Assembly: GCA_013398175.1 (NCBI GenBank) | Contig: VZRZ01005953.1 | Span: forward strand, 248,001 to 312,000 | Source: Climacteris rufus | Lineage: Eukaryota; Chordata; Aves; Passeriformes; Climacteridae | Length of the DNA stretch: 64,000 bases | Reading direction: 5' to 3' | Shown: piece by piece, positions 16,475 through 30,877 of the stretch | Layout of the letters: every line of letters starts with the position of its first letter | Numbering within the stretch: the stretch's first letter is position 1 | The notes under the pieces: generated by a model | Told to the model about the DNA's origin: nothing | The model's input: the letters and a program-made list of their open reading frames with translations, nothing else | The model's database searches: none | Translations under genes and position numbers: made by a program

Positions 16475-17012
16475 TGTGCAGCGCACTTGGCAGAAGCTGC
16501 TGCTTTTGAGCTTCAGGTTTTGGTGGGAAGAAAGCCCAGGCAAAGCTCTCAGCTTCTTCCTCCGATATCTGAACCCTCTGCCTGAGCTGTGGTAAAATCC
16601 CATATTTCCCTTGTGTTACCTGTACCATATCTCAGATGCCATATATGGCTATGCCCTGGAAAGCTCTTCTCCACTGGTCACTTTGAACTATGCTGTTCCC
16701 CATTGGGTGTTTCCTGGTCCCATCTCCCTTTAAAAGAGCCCTGCAGGGCTTCTTCCTGGCTCTTTCTTCTGGGTTACTCAGCCACCTGGATATTTCTGGA
16801 CCCTCAGAAACGCAACACTGGACTCACAATAAACGGCTGTTTTCCTGGGGAAGAGCCCTCTGTGTAGCCTTTTATTCTCATCAGTGCTAGTACACCATGC
16901 CTGGGGAAACTCTTGTCCTAGAGGAGCCAGCAGAAACAGGTTATCTGCAGTAGCTAGGACTCTGTCCTTTGGGAGAGTTCTACAACTCATCCCGGCAGGG
17001 ATCACGCACGCA
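16475..17012 (+). mobile_element. Probable solo LTR, long form
   Basis: A comparatively GC-rich island in AT-rich intron. It has a TATA-like TTTAAAA (16729-16735) and AATAAA (16828-16833) about 100 bp apart, as in a U3-R-U5 layout. The sequence between TG at 16475 and CA at 17012 lies between two copies of AAAGGT (16468-16473 and 17014-17019), each one base away from the proposed end, so the borders are tentative. Several CpG dinucleotides follow the right end. No relative elsewhere in the window was recognised. A non-viral GC-rich segment is the alternative. Confidence 0.5.
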
Positions 17013-18902
17013 TAAAGGTGCTGTCGCTACCTCGAGAGCATCCGGCTTAAGTGCTTTTAGGCCTGATCTTCACAACTGGCCAGGGTTGAAGACTGAGGAA
17101 GCAGCTTTTTTACTCATACGGAGATTAAGAGTAAAAAATTACATCTTCATTATTAATCTAACTTTGCAATAAAAGGACCTAATAAATGGAGATGTAAGAT
17201 TTTGCTACTGTCCTGCTAAAGTACTTCAATCTTGTCCTAAGAAGTAAACCTATCAGAAAATAGAATTGTGCACAAAATATGCCACCATTCAGTCTCCTTC
17301 TTGGGACAGTAACATGTATTGGAAAGCTTGTAAGCAACAATTGTAATGTAATCTTTCCTCTGATATTTGGAATATCCAAAAACCCAGACTAATTTCAGCT
17401 ATTTTAATAACAACCTTTTCTATGAACAAGGTTTGATAATTAAATATTTGGAGCAGCTGGAGTTACAAGGCTTAGAAAATACAAAAATTTTAAAAAAGAA
17501 AAAATCTTTAGAAACCTTTCATTAATTCAATCACATTATAGTCAAATTATTTTACTTGGGAAACTACGAATTTCTTTGAAGACCACAGATGTGGTTTTAT
17601 CATCCGACTTTGGGTTTAGGCAATTAAAAAGACAGCTATACTTGTGCCATATGTTTATAATCAAACTCAATAGCTTAAGCTATTTAGTGGTCTGTATTAA
17701 ATTGTTCATGATTATATTCAAACACACCATTAATATTTGAGCCAAAACTAATCATTTTTATTGAAAAAATCTAAAAACAGCACTGAAAAAATGACTTCAA
17801 ATCAAATGAAGCAACTAAATTCTCTAAATTTCATTTCAAAAATACATTGCATAGTTTGAGGTCCTTTAAACATCACCCTATGGTGACTTTTACTGGCATC
17901 TGCTCACTTGGCAAGATGTTAAGCACAGAACCAGTGAATGAAATCCCTCCCCAGCTGTGAGTCTGAGTTCATAAAACCTGCTAGTCCTTCCTCTCACAAC
18001 CTAGAAGATTCGTAGTTAAGTGAAAAGTGATGTAAAATGACCTTCTGTTACTTCTGTAAATTAGATAGTTAGCATCTGAATGACACAAACTTGGCCTTGA
18101 ATTACAAAAGCAAATCAGAAGTTAATAGTTATACAACTCATGCTCATGTCCTTTCTTCAAAACATCTTATACTGCAAGTTCCAACTATTCTATGGAAAGC
18201 CCGTAACACAGGAATCCATGCGTACTTGAAATTATGATAAAAAACATATTCACTATTTCCAGCTATGTTTGATAGACAATATTTTATGACTGGGCTATCC
18301 ATACCTAAATAAAGTAGTTACAATTATTTCTCAGTATTTGAAATACAATGAAAAATAAAAATATTTGTACAACCTGGTTAAAACTAGCAAAAATATTCTT
18401 CAAAGGAAGAAATTCTTACATCAATGAGTAAATAATTTCATAGTTTGTATATATAACTTATATAAAAACTTAAATATCTATAACTGATATATTTATAATT
18501 TAAATCCTTGCAGTATAACTATTTTTATACCAGATTCTGAAAATATTTTTATTTTAAATAGCACTTTTAGTAATGCATATTATATTCTGGAGAAAAGAAT
18601 ACTTAATATGCACTAAATTTCTCCCCAAAACCACAACAAAAAATATTTCCAGCATATTTTCCTTTTTCAGGTGGCCAAATAAATACATTAGGTATTAATT
18701 CTGTAAGGTGTAGGCTATGAGTTCAGGTTTCTGTAGAATAACTAACATAATGTAGTCTATTACCTGAAATTCTTTTGAAGTATATGTCCCATGACACAAA
18801 GAAGCAGGGATATTATTGTCTAATATACAGTTAAGAATAAGACAGACATGTTGTTCGTCTCCTGTGTTAAGTTTAAAACATTTGAGCATTAGGAATCACT
18901 AA

Positions 18903-18974
18903 CTATAGCTTGAATTTGAATCTTCCAAGCTCAAGCCACTATAGCTTAAATTTGAATCCTCCAGTCTCAAGCCA
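18903..18974. repeat. Tandem duplication, two 36-bp units
   Basis: Units 18903-18938 and 18939-18974 both start CTATAGCTT and end CAAGCCA, with about four differences. The start of a third copy (CTA) follows. Confidence 0.9.
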
Positions 18975-21900
18975 CTAAGTGGTCACTTTCCGAAACATAT
19001 CACAGCTTTACCACATACTCATAAAATAAAATCATTAAGTTACTGTTTGTGCAATGTGATTACAGGATGGATGTAGATCACACTTGCAGCAATGTTCTCT
19101 AATTCATTTAACCCATGGAAGCTGCCAGAACGAATATGATAAAATAAGGCTGTGTGGTTTCTTTTACATTACAAATAAATGTTCTTATTCCAAAAATTGC
19201 AGACAGATGTTTTAGCCAGGATGCATTACACCATGGGAATATATCTCTCTTTGTTGATCAGAGCAAGGATCTGAGTGGCTTAGACTAAATATCTATTTAA
19301 TTAATAATGAAACCAAGAGGAAATGTATTCCAGCAGAGAATTCAATTATATGTATACACACCTATTTGCTTTGCATGCAAGCCTAAAATTTATATGCACA
19401 TAAAACAGCAGTGTTTAAGGGCAGAACTTCAAGACAAGGTACATTCACAGATTTAGGTCATTCCCATTTGGCTTATACAGATCAAAACACAAATTCTGTC
19501 ACTGTATCTGAATCGTAAAGTCAAGAACCTACACTTATGGATGAAGATTTTTCATCAAGATTTTCATGTCCATTTAATACATAGAAGACAGACTTCTGAG
19601 TTTTCCATTTCTGGTTCAACACCTGTACATTCTTTTCTTGCTAAATTGCACACAATACAATGAGCCAGATTCTACCCATTTTTATTGTATTCATTATATA
19701 GCTATACAATCTTCTTACTTTAAGGAAGAAATGAACCATACCTTTGTATGGTTAATTGTATGCACTGTAAATTTCAAAAAATAGTTTATTTTTCAAATGT
19801 AATAAAAATAATAATGGAAAATAAATTCATATTCAGTCATTCAATGCATATTGAATGAACATTGAAATTCTTCAACTTTTGTTGTAGTAGAAGGATGCAT
19901 TATTTGTTTCAAGCACAATGCACACAACCTATATATTTTTCTGGATCTAAGCAACCTGACTCCATTCTTATCCCTCTTCAGTGCACTTCATTAACTGTCA
20001 AAAGTAAATTTAAAAAAGAGTCAAATGACATACACCTGCCATGTTAAGTCCACTCAGAGAATTTTCAAATCAAGACAATATTCTGGCAATGAGATAAATT
20101 AACATAAAGCACCATTTACACCAGTGTTTTGAATGGTTCCATACTGATAATACATCATTAAAAAAATTACTTCAGCAATTGTAATTACATATTACATATA
20201 AGTATTAGCTTTATTAAGCTTATTATCTCTGGCATGAAAACTACTTCTGTGTCTGCCTGATATCCTTTGAACAATGATGTCTCAGTTTTGGCCAGTGTTA
20301 CTAGTCTATCATAGATAAAACTCCTGTTTATGTACTTTTGAATGAAGCTTAGTTAGCTGACTAGATAAAATAGATGAAAATTACTGCCATAAACTTTTTA
20401 ATTCTGAGCTCTTGAAGTTCAGTTTGAAGAATTCACTAAGCATCATTCTAATGTTTTCAGACACTAGTACAAGTTCCTTTGAAAATCTTGCTGTAACAGA
20501 ATGGTGTTAAGAGAAATTACAACATGGCAACAGATTTAAAAGAATGCCAAGTAAAAAGGATAAGGGGTGTGAACTTTCTATCATCTACTGGTATTACTTA
20601 TACAGCAGGTACTTCTTCGTAACAAATACTTGTATGTATATGCTCAGTATTCAATGATGTTCACTCTATACTTTGGAAAACTGAGAAAACAAATCAGGTA
20701 ACTGAAGTACCATACTCCTAATCTAACTAGTTCTCATTTAAAATATATTTAGTTTTTATAAAAATGCACTATGATAGAGTCAGTTTTTCTTTTTGTATGC
20801 AAAAATTTTGTGAAAAAATACACAAAATATAGAAGTTTTGTCTTAAAAAAAGTAGATTAATGGTTACCTAAATAATAAAAGGGGGGAGGGAGGAATAAAT
20901 AAACAGTTGGTTTTCTTAGAAGTCACTTTGTTTTGAAGTCATTCTCCTTTTGTGAAGGAAAGGTGACCTGACTTCCTTTTAATAAAATACAGAGTAGAAG
21001 CTGGATCACTGTCTCTTTCTCCTGAAATTAGTGTATTGAACCTTTATACAGTTGGACACTCAAGTATTTTGAGCAGTCTTTGTGGTTTCACTCCATCTGA
21101 CAAGTAATCATTGTTTGAACAGTGCAGTTTCACTGACTTTGAAGTGGTTGCTTATATGAAAAGAGGGTAGGAAGCAGAATCAGATTCCTGCCTATGGCAG
21201 CATTTTGATATTTTAGACCACACTCTTTCATTTCTATCTCCCCTTCAGCAAAGTATTGCTTAATTCAATAACTCTTACTTTATGTGTAAAAATATTGACA
21301 CTAGCTATTCAGCCAGACATTTTCATCCATTTTAACTTAAGATGGAGAGTTAAATCCTCCACATTTTAAAAATTTCAGTTCATATGTGTCTGCTGCATTT
21401 CTCAAATTAAATTAAGATGTACATAGCAGTGATGATGGATTCAAGTTATTAAAGCAAATGTAATGAAGCTAAGTATTATCATGAATACCATTTGGTTCTC
21501 ATTCTCTATTGATGTAAGGTTGTCATGTGGCGCATTCTGTTACTTATGATCTGTCCTTGCCTATCTTTTTCTTTCCAAATGTAAACTGAGTTTGAAATCA
21601 GATCAAACAGTACTGAAATAACTTTACCGTGACATGATTGTTAAACTGTCTAACAATTCTAGATGCAGTGAGCTGTCTAACAGAAAACACATTGACACCA
21701 TTGTTTCCTCAATGTGTATCTTCAGTGGCAGAACAAAATCTGTAGGTTTATCTTCCAGTATTACCAAAAAAGTACTCTTTCAAGGACATATTTATGATGA
21801 TTATTATGATTATTATTAATAACAACAACAATAATTCCAAACTTCAGCTGTGTGGTTTTATTTATTTCTTCTTTATGTTGCTTATATACTAAAATTCAGG

Positions 21901-24900
21901 TCTATCTCCCAGAAATTCAAGAAAAGACACAAGCAAAAGCTGAAATTGGCAAAAGTATGTGATAGAAACATGTCTGTGAATGTAAGCCAGTTATTCAAGA
22001 ATTGAAGAGAACAGCGGAAATTAATTTCCCTGTTTACAGTAAGCACACTGGATCTACCTTAATCATTGACAAAATTCTAAGAAATCTCATCATCAAATGT
22101 CATTCTTACCAATAAAATTATTGCAGTTTTTTTAATATTATATCTTTCTGGAGATGTAAATCAAAAGTTTCCATGGAAGCTAGATATTTTCCCAATTATA
22201 TACAAATTATTTAGCTTCTTGTTAAGAAAAGGTAGTTGTTATTTAAATTTCATACTTTTTGATGGCTACTGAGAATATATATTTAATTTTCTGATAGCAT
22301 AGCTCAAAACCATACTTACATATCTTACTGTATATGTTCAATCTAGCTTTTTGCTCTAAAGAAAGGAAAACCATTTGCTAAGGTCAGCTGATATGAAATT
22401 TATTTTTCTGTTAAAAATATTAATTTAAATAGAAGTATAGCTGACACCATTATGCAGAGCAGAGCATACAAATTAGGTCATGTCCACGAGGGGAAAAAAA
22501 ATCGCAAACATATGCATTTTAATTGTAACCAATGATGTATTTCAGCATCGAACAATTAACAATCATTACACCACTTTAAAATATCAGTGGGAGAGTGTCA
22601 AAGAAGTTGAGTCTTCCATGTTTACAAAAGATTTTGCCTGTGGCGCACTGTGTGCTTTTCTGAATCATTTATCTTGTAGCTTAAAACTGTCATGGTATGA
22701 AATATTGCAACTATGATTCTGCATGACAGAATAATGAAACACTGGAAAAAAAGTCCACATTGAAATGACTTTTCTACAGAATTTTTGATTTGAGAACCTG
22801 AGAAGCTGCAGATGAAATAGCTTTTCTTTTTACTCCATCAAAAACTAATCCAGGCCAATGAGTTCCTTTCTACACACTGAATATGTTATTACATTGTTTG
22901 TGGGGTTTTGCCATATTGACCAGGTTTTAACTTTTCCTTTTTTTTTCCAAACTGTTTTTTCTTATGAATTCTCATATACTGTATTGCATGCCTAAGAGTT
23001 CTAGAAGAGTTTTCATTCAGAAAACATTTGATTGCTGTATTTCACATTGAAACTTGGAGCCATAGAAAAGATTACAGAACATTTCTTGCTTTTTTTTTTT
23101 TTTTTAAGAAAATGAACTTATATCAGCAGCTTTGCTGGAGTACCTTTTCATTCTCAAAAAGGTTATTTTGACTCTGTTGTTGTGAATAATCTCTGTCTAA
23201 TCTACATGATGTTATGCATACTAGCAAGTGAATTGAAAATTAAATCTGGTGTCTTTTCCCACAAAGGCCAGCTTTTTTTTCTGACCATCATGTCACTGAG
23301 TGATTCCTACACACCAAGCATTGAAAGACTCTTTTCTTATGCAATGTCTTCTATCAGGACCCAAAACAATAGAGTTACAGGAACAGAGTTTCTATTTCCT
23401 AAAATTGATCTGAAAGACTTCAGCATTAAAATTTTATAGCTACCATTCTCTGCAACTTTACATAATTATATTTTGCTGAGTGAGAGATAAAAGCTATTAT
23501 ATAAAACACATTCATTACTCAAATTTAAAATTTCAGACTGAGAAAAATAATTACATTGAATGTAAAAAAAATGCTTAAATCAGTAGTCAGAATTACTTAA
23601 TGGTTCTTACTAGAATAATTTTAATAATGACAGATTGAAAAAAGAGCAAAGTTCAGGAGAAATCTGTATTAATAACTTACAAAAAATTGTACACCAGTGT
23701 ACAATTCAAAGAAAGATTCAGATTTTAAAATATGAGCTATTGGGTGAATGGAATTCTGCTTCCTATTACTGTAGGAGCATCAGCAGAAAAAAAAACAGCT
23801 AAAAGGAAAATATTTGTTTTGGCACTTGTTTCAATGTGTCATGTCACCCTCACTGTGAGTGGTTACTACGAGGCATGTTTTTCACCTTTCTCTTTCAGCA
23901 CACAGGCACTTTTGTTTTCTGCAAGCACAAAAGTGGATTAAATAATTCCATTATATATTCTACAGGTACCTGAACTAATAGTCAAAATACAGTATTTAAA
24001 TACAAGAAAAAGACTAAAGGTCTATCCCAAAGTAGGGCAGGCAAAAAGTTTAGATACTCTATCATATCTATATTTCACAATATGTCACTGAATGCTGTAT
24101 GCTAAGGTTAAGCATATACAAAATTTCCTTTTTTTTATCTGAATTTTTTTGTCTAACCACTGTGAAATGGTCAAACAGAATTCCTTAATACTGTTATTAT
24201 CTTGCTTACTGTGCAAAGAAAATTAGTATTTTTCAAATTATTCCAAATAACTATGCAGAGCAGTGGGATTTATCCCCATTTCCATGTGTTGTTTTGGGAA
24301 ATCTGTCTTTATTTCTTGAAATCACAAAATTACATTTCAATCTAGAATGTGAAAAATATGAAATACAAAATGTTAACATTTTGAGTCCTTTATTGTAGTA
24401 TTTTTAACTCTTTACATGTTGATATCTGTTTCATAAACTAAGAAGTATGAGATTTCACAAGAACAAGCTAACCGGATATTAAAGGAGTTCAGATACCATG
24501 AGAATGAGCAGATGGACACACAGCAGTGGAAGCACTGTCTTTAATTTGGCTAAAACGTATGCAGAATCTACATGAAGGAAGGTTAATAAGTACCCATCCC
24601 CATCTCCAGGCACCTGTTCTTTGACAAATTGAAATGTGAGCTGTGGGTCAGAATAAAGTCCTGCTTCTCCAAGCACAACCCTGAAGCATGGATATTGAAA
24701 GCATAAATGATGTTTAATATATGGCCTACTGCTTACCAAGAAGTAAAAGCGAACAACAAACCATCAGCTGTTACCATAGACATTATTTAATAAGGAAGTG
24801 AGATAAAATAATTCAGAAATCCAGGAAGATTGCTGTAAAAGGCCTGTCTGTTTGTGGGACAGAAGATACCATTAAAAGATTTGTCTAGTCAGCAGAAAAT

Positions 24901-25442
24901 AAATGTTAGTATGGGAGTGATGCTTTGATGGAGGTTCTGGGAATCTACAAAAAGGCAGACACATGCTGTTTTAGTTTCACTTGACAGTAAAGACTATGCC
25001 ATTGCCTCATGATGCAGAGAAGCCAAAGGTTACAAGAGCAACAGTACTAAATATTTAAGATAAACATTGCTTGCCCTGCTTACATGGACTTACTGGAGTT
25101 ATGCTTCATCTTCTAGAGAGTATGGACATGACCTCGGGTGAAAAGAAACTTGAAGAGATACCACTAATACATTTGGTTAGCATCACAGCAATATTCTAAG
25201 TTACATGTTAGTTCCCACAGTGAGACAAAAATACTGAATAATAATTTCAAAAGATAATGGCAAATATAAGTGTTTCAAGAAAATAATGCACTATAAAATG
25301 TTAAAAGTGTTAATAGAAGTATCAGTTTAAAACAGCTTTTTCACATTAATATTTTTTGTGTAAAAGCAACCATACAAATCATCCAGAAATGTTAAAAGTA
25401 TCCAAGCAACAAAAAGATATGAATGCAACCAGACCTACTTAC

Positions 25443-25559
25443 CAAATTCCTTAGGAACAGTGATAGAGTAAACACAGCTGTGACCAACACTATAATTCTT
25501 GGGGTAGTTTGGTGATAATACAGTCCCTTCAGAACCTGTTGATCGGCTTCCACATGGTG
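25443..25559 (-). CDS. CSMD3: CSMD3 exon: first third of a CUB domain (probably CUB10)
   Basis: This 117-nt exon (39 codons, phase 1-1) has acceptor CCTTCACTTTCTAG and a consensus donor GTAAGT. It encodes APCGSRSTGSEG, LSPNYPKNYS and HSCVYSITVPKEF, which is the N-terminal CUB strand set with its two cysteines (PCG and HSC). NYS is a potential N-glycosylation site. The sequence matches remembered CSMD3 closely; CSMD1 has CGGQYTGSEG here. The final G is completed by TT at the start of the 3294 exon to give Val, after an intron of about 22.1 kb. Confidence 0.94.
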
Positions 25560-28356
25560 CTAGAAAGTGAAGGTAATGAGTTTTAAATAACGTAATATAA
25601 AAAAAAAAACCAAATCTAAATTGATTTGTTGTATGTTGGTACATGCTATTACAAGAAATTTTATTATACTTCTATGCTGGATTAAATTTGTGCATCCTTT
25701 GACATACTGAGGATGTGCAATTTTCTCATATATCAAAAGAGAACTGATGGAACTCTGCAATGTTCCAGATCATTTTTTTCTTTACAATTGAGAAACCATC
25801 TTAATAAAATAATGATGTGCTTTATACACAGTATGCTATTATTTACAGCATACAAAACCATTATTCATTCATATGATGCTTTATACTATGATAAAAGCAT
25901 AGATTATACAACCCTTCTGCACACTTATAAATTCTTACTCATACCAATGGACTCATAATGCAAAATAATGCCTACAACTACTGAAATAAGAAAGTCAGGA
26001 TTTCTTGACTGAACGTGATGTACCAGTTATTTATATCTCAATTATTTATAACTTTATATGTATAAAGTTACGAGCACACACTTTTCTTTATCACAGAAAC
26101 ATCTTGTTTAGGCTACCACAGCTATAATACTTAATAAAATGGCAGATAGATACAAATGCTTTTTACCACAATGATTAATTTTCCTAAGGTTTACAAGAAA
26201 ACTTAGTATTTGGCATTATTCAAAACTGTCAAGCAAAAACCTGTTATTTCTTCTTTTTTTTCGTTCATCTGATGTACAGGCGCATATATATGAAACATTA
26301 TGCAATGTTAGTGTTTTCCTATGTCTATTGCCTGCTTCTCACACACACTTAGCAATTTAGGGGTTTAATTTAGATTTAACCATAATTTATTGTCAAGACT
26401 ATGGTATCTCTTCAGAATAATTTTTCCATTTTGGATTATAAAACATTTTTAATGAGTTTAGAGCTAACATATATTTAACAAATGCATTTCGTGTTGAGAC
26501 ACAAATTTATAAATTAAGTAGTACTCAGTGTTTCATTTGCTAAACATATCTGGGTGTTTTTGTGGTATTCTCTCAAAACATGAACACATTGTGAATTATA
26601 TCAAATTAGAAAAATATGGGTTTCCTACTATTATTCCAGAAGACTTTATCTCATAATTGTCATACTAAATACAAGATATTTATTAGTGTAGCTGCAAATC
26701 ACATATTTTAAGACTCCTTCTAGTTAATTCACACAAAATATTTGGTGGAGTATATAATGAAAAGAACACATTTTCAAAACGTAGCAAGCTAAGGCTCCAT
26801 CACTTTGAGAACAGATTTCTGCAATTTGCATTAGCATGGATTCCTTTCAGTATGGTGTAACTTCCGAGCTTGACAGACTGTGTACCTGAAACAGCAGCAG
26901 ATGGCACCTACTGCTCCAGCTTGCATACACAATTTAGAAATTATTTAATGGGCTGGTGTGAAAGGCACAGTATTTGAAATACGTCGACAGAAGGATCTTG
27001 ACTTTTGCTTCTGCATGTGTGTATGCATGTGGCAGATGTGGCATATATCTTCAGAGATAAGCAAATCCATCAGGACCCAGATCAAGATGAGGTCTTGTTG
27101 ATGCTCAGTACTGCAGATAGGCACATGATCTGAGACACAGAGAAAGCACTAATGCATGTACACGGAATATTGTTCTCTATGGCTTGAAGAATTATCTCCG
27201 TGTCTTCCCTCAACCCACCACGATGTGAAATATCAGAAATTCATTATTTCTTGTGAAACATATTTAGATCATAGAACTATTGGTACTTTTTGCCAAGAAA
27301 TAGAAAGGTCTTGGCTGAGCTTAATTTGCAGAGACTTATTTGCCTTGAGTTATTGGAAAAACACAAAACAAAAAATCTTCACTATTTGAATGTGGCTAAT
27401 ATTTGTGATAAAAAGAGATCTGCTTACCGTCTTGCAAGTACTCAAGACTTTCTATTCCAGATTTTGAATGAAACAGAAGAGGACATGGAAGAATATAAGC
27501 AACAAAACCATTAAAATAAGAGACATAAGATCGCCAAAAAGGTTAATTACTTATCCCTAACTCCACTTCCCACTTTACTCTTTGTGAGTTGAATAATTAA
27601 GCAACAAAGACCAATGCCACTGTCCTACTCTATCATGCATATCATTATTATGCCTTCCTAATCAATAGACGATAAAGTGAAAATTTAGGGTAAAACTGCA
27701 ATTCCATTAAAGTCAATGGCACTGACACATACAGGAAGAGAATTTCACCCTTAATGAAATTTGAAGTCATAGCATACAAAAGCAATACTTAAAATAAAGT
27801 TAATAGCTAAATATAGTCCTCAGCATATACTGGACCTTTACTTATAAAGAAAAATAAAGGGGTTTTTATACCTCTATTATTTTTTATTTTTACAGGTTAT
27901 GCAATTAGTAAAGGTGTTATCTTAATTGTAAAAAAAGGGGGGTTTACACTTGTATGCTTAAACAAGAGCAAAATATATTTACCTATGTATATATCTAGAC
28001 AAAATACGTCATGATATTTGGCAGATAGTATTATCACAGCTGGTACAAAAAAAGTCACAAAATAATTTCATTGACAAATGCTTGTAGATGTCTAAAAGTG
28101 ATTAAACTCAATAATTTTTGCAAACTGAAAAAAAAAAATCTAGCGCCTTTAAAAATTTGAGAGTTCTCATTAATACTGAAGTATGGTTAAAATAACTTCC
28201 AAGCCTCTACAAGGTGAAGATAATACCATTTCCTTTTTCCGTTGACAACTAAAATGCTTACATGACACATTGTCTGAAACATCTAAACATTTTTCCCACA
28301 CACTGAATTCCATGAAAGCAACATACATCTCCACTGGATTTATAGTGGGCATATAT

Positions 28357-28400
28357 GTGTTCACACAAGAGAATTTGGCACATAGGTGTTCACACAAGAG
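28357..28400. repeat. 15-bp direct repeat, 29-bp spacing
   Basis: GTGTTCACACAAGAG occurs exactly at 28357-28371 and 28386-28400. Confidence 0.85.
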
Positions 28401-30877
28401 TAGGAGAGACACAGTACAAGTCTGGAAGCAGGATTTCCATTGGGGATCTTTCAGGTGCAAAGTCTCTCAACAAGAATTGTCTGCAGCCTTCGCTACAACC
28501 TCCTCAGTACAGATTGGAGGTAGACATGAACCACTTGTCATTCTGACATATGCAACATTTAATTTGCAGCAAGAACAAAATACCTGTGTTGAGTATTTCT
28601 TTCCTTGGTTTTCTCATTCTGTATTTTTTCACTCTTCCCCTTCTGAGTACCTTTTCCTTTATTATGTCCCTTATTTTCTGACTTTCTGTAATGTCTCTTT
28701 ATCTTCACAGAATCCACATTCCTGGGTCTCAAAAACAACTAGTATAAAGGGAATTTGATTCAAGATGTAAGCCCTCAGTTGACCTTTGCAAGCTGAGAAA
28801 ATATTTAATTTCATAAATCATTAAGTAGTAAATCATTTAGTTCTTATAGCAGCCAGAGGGTTGTCCAAGACATTTCTGAATGTATCAGGGAGGAGGAGGT
28901 TTGCTTGATATTTTAGTAAACTCATAGAGTTCACTAATGTATTTCCTTCCTTGCCTTTTGGGAAAAGCTTAATTTAAAATGTCAAAAGAGTTTCAAGAAG
29001 AGTAGAGTCTACTCTATCACTAAACATTAATGCTCAGAAATCAACAGACAGACATGAAACCATGGTTATAGTGAATTGGAAACATTAACTTGATGCAAAT
29101 GTGTCACATATTTTTACCTCTGGAAAACATCTAGCATCAAGTTGTTTGGATGGATGTAAAAGTTCCACTACCACCATGCTAGCCATTGACTTTCACTTAT
29201 GCTTATTGCAGCTAAGTAGGTCTCATTGACTTTGTTTCAGTTTTACAGTGCAAGGATTTATTTAGTTTCCTTATGAATACAAAGTCAAAGACTTATAAGT
29301 TGCAAAAATCAACTTGTCTAATTATTATGCTCTGCATTGAAAAGTCTACCTATGGTAAAATTTCTAGCAAACCATCACACCCACAAATCTAAATTGTTAA
29401 AACAAACAAACAAACAAATTGCAACTAATGCTGAGAACCATTCCTACAGGAATGAAAAACATCCTGAAGAATAAAATAAACCAACAAACTAATCAACCAG
29501 CAAAAAAAAAAACCACCAAAACTTCAGCAGACAACTGATATTTTCTAATGTCATTCTCCAACAATATTTTAGTATTTTTAAATAATGTTTGCTTAGACTC
29601 CGAAATACTGAATCCCTTTACGTATCTATTTTTGCTCTAGATTATTCTAGTTTATTCATAAAAGTGTTATGCAGTATGCTGTCCTTGCCCTGCTTTCCAG
29701 GGTCAGCAATGGAGCACAAGTAGGAGAGAAAGGGACTTGACTATGGTAAGAATGTGACAAGGATCAGTGTGTTGATGCATTGCTCACTGTTTCCTTGAAA
29801 CATTATTAGCATTAATGATAAAAAGTTCCTGTGTGTCCTGAACTTTAATGGTATCTTGCCTTGTAAAATAGCATCCCCTGTTGCCCTTGAAAAATCCCTA
29901 TTACAGAAACAATAAAGCATCACCCATTCTGTATGTAAATTGGCAAGCTTTTTTATCTGGCAGATTACTCACCTTGATCATTAGTATTCATGTGCCTTTG
30001 TCAAAGAACTGAATTCTACCGCTTTACAGCAATGTATTAGAAAATAGAGAATACAATGTAAAATGAATTGCCATCAGAGTGACACTTTTTCTCTAATTTC
30101 ATCATTCAGCAGTTGTAAAAGAAATGTAGTTGAAAACCACAGAGGCAAAATCACCCAGCAGAACAGATCCTTGTAATCTATGCCTAACAACTGCTATAAA
30201 GTAAAATTTTCTGTGCCTCCAGCAAAACAATACAGGGTTAAAAGCCCCAGTCATGTGTTTATTGCTCATGTGTTTTTCATCATGACTTTACAGTTTAACA
30301 AAAAGAAAGGACCCAAAAATTGAAACTTTAGGTTCACTTACTGTGAAGAATGGACTACTAATGAAGAATTAGAATCAATCTCAAATATCTTCATTTTTAA
30401 AATAAATTAATATTTTGCTATCAAATATGTTTTTATGCTGCTTGAAGTTTTTAATTCCTACTGTTCCTTTCAGAGCACCTACTTTCTAGCTACTACAGCT
30501 AAGATCTAATATAATTTAATTGTATTTGCAATTTAAGTGCCATATTGCATCATCCATTTTTAAGCAGCAGTCCTCAATGGAATCAATGGGGAATATTGTT
30601 AAAAATGAATGGCACAATATGGTTTTATGTCATGCAGATAAATTTGATTACACAGCTACAAATGCAATAAAAAAATAAGAACAACTGTGCATATAGTCTG
30701 AAATAGAAGAAAAAACATGCCTTGAAGAACTGATAATGGGATATTGACTTTTTTCCTAATGGGCCACAATGTTTCAAAATCCAGACTAGAATACCTAATA
30801 TTCAATTTGTCTAAATGAGTAGGTAAAGAAAAATAATCACTTAGTGACACGACGTATGTTTACAGAATTTAATATAT

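Noticed and set aside
24479..24739. 86-codon minus-strand frame in the large intron
   Set aside because: The preceding and following CSMD3 exons already join in phase, and the translation has no CUB or Sushi features, so it is not a missing exon.
28270..28758. 162-codon plus-strand open frame, the longest without N
   Set aside because: No recognisable domain, low-complexity aromatic/Ser-rich composition, opposite to the host gene and inside an intron. It is a length expected by chance in 64 kb.
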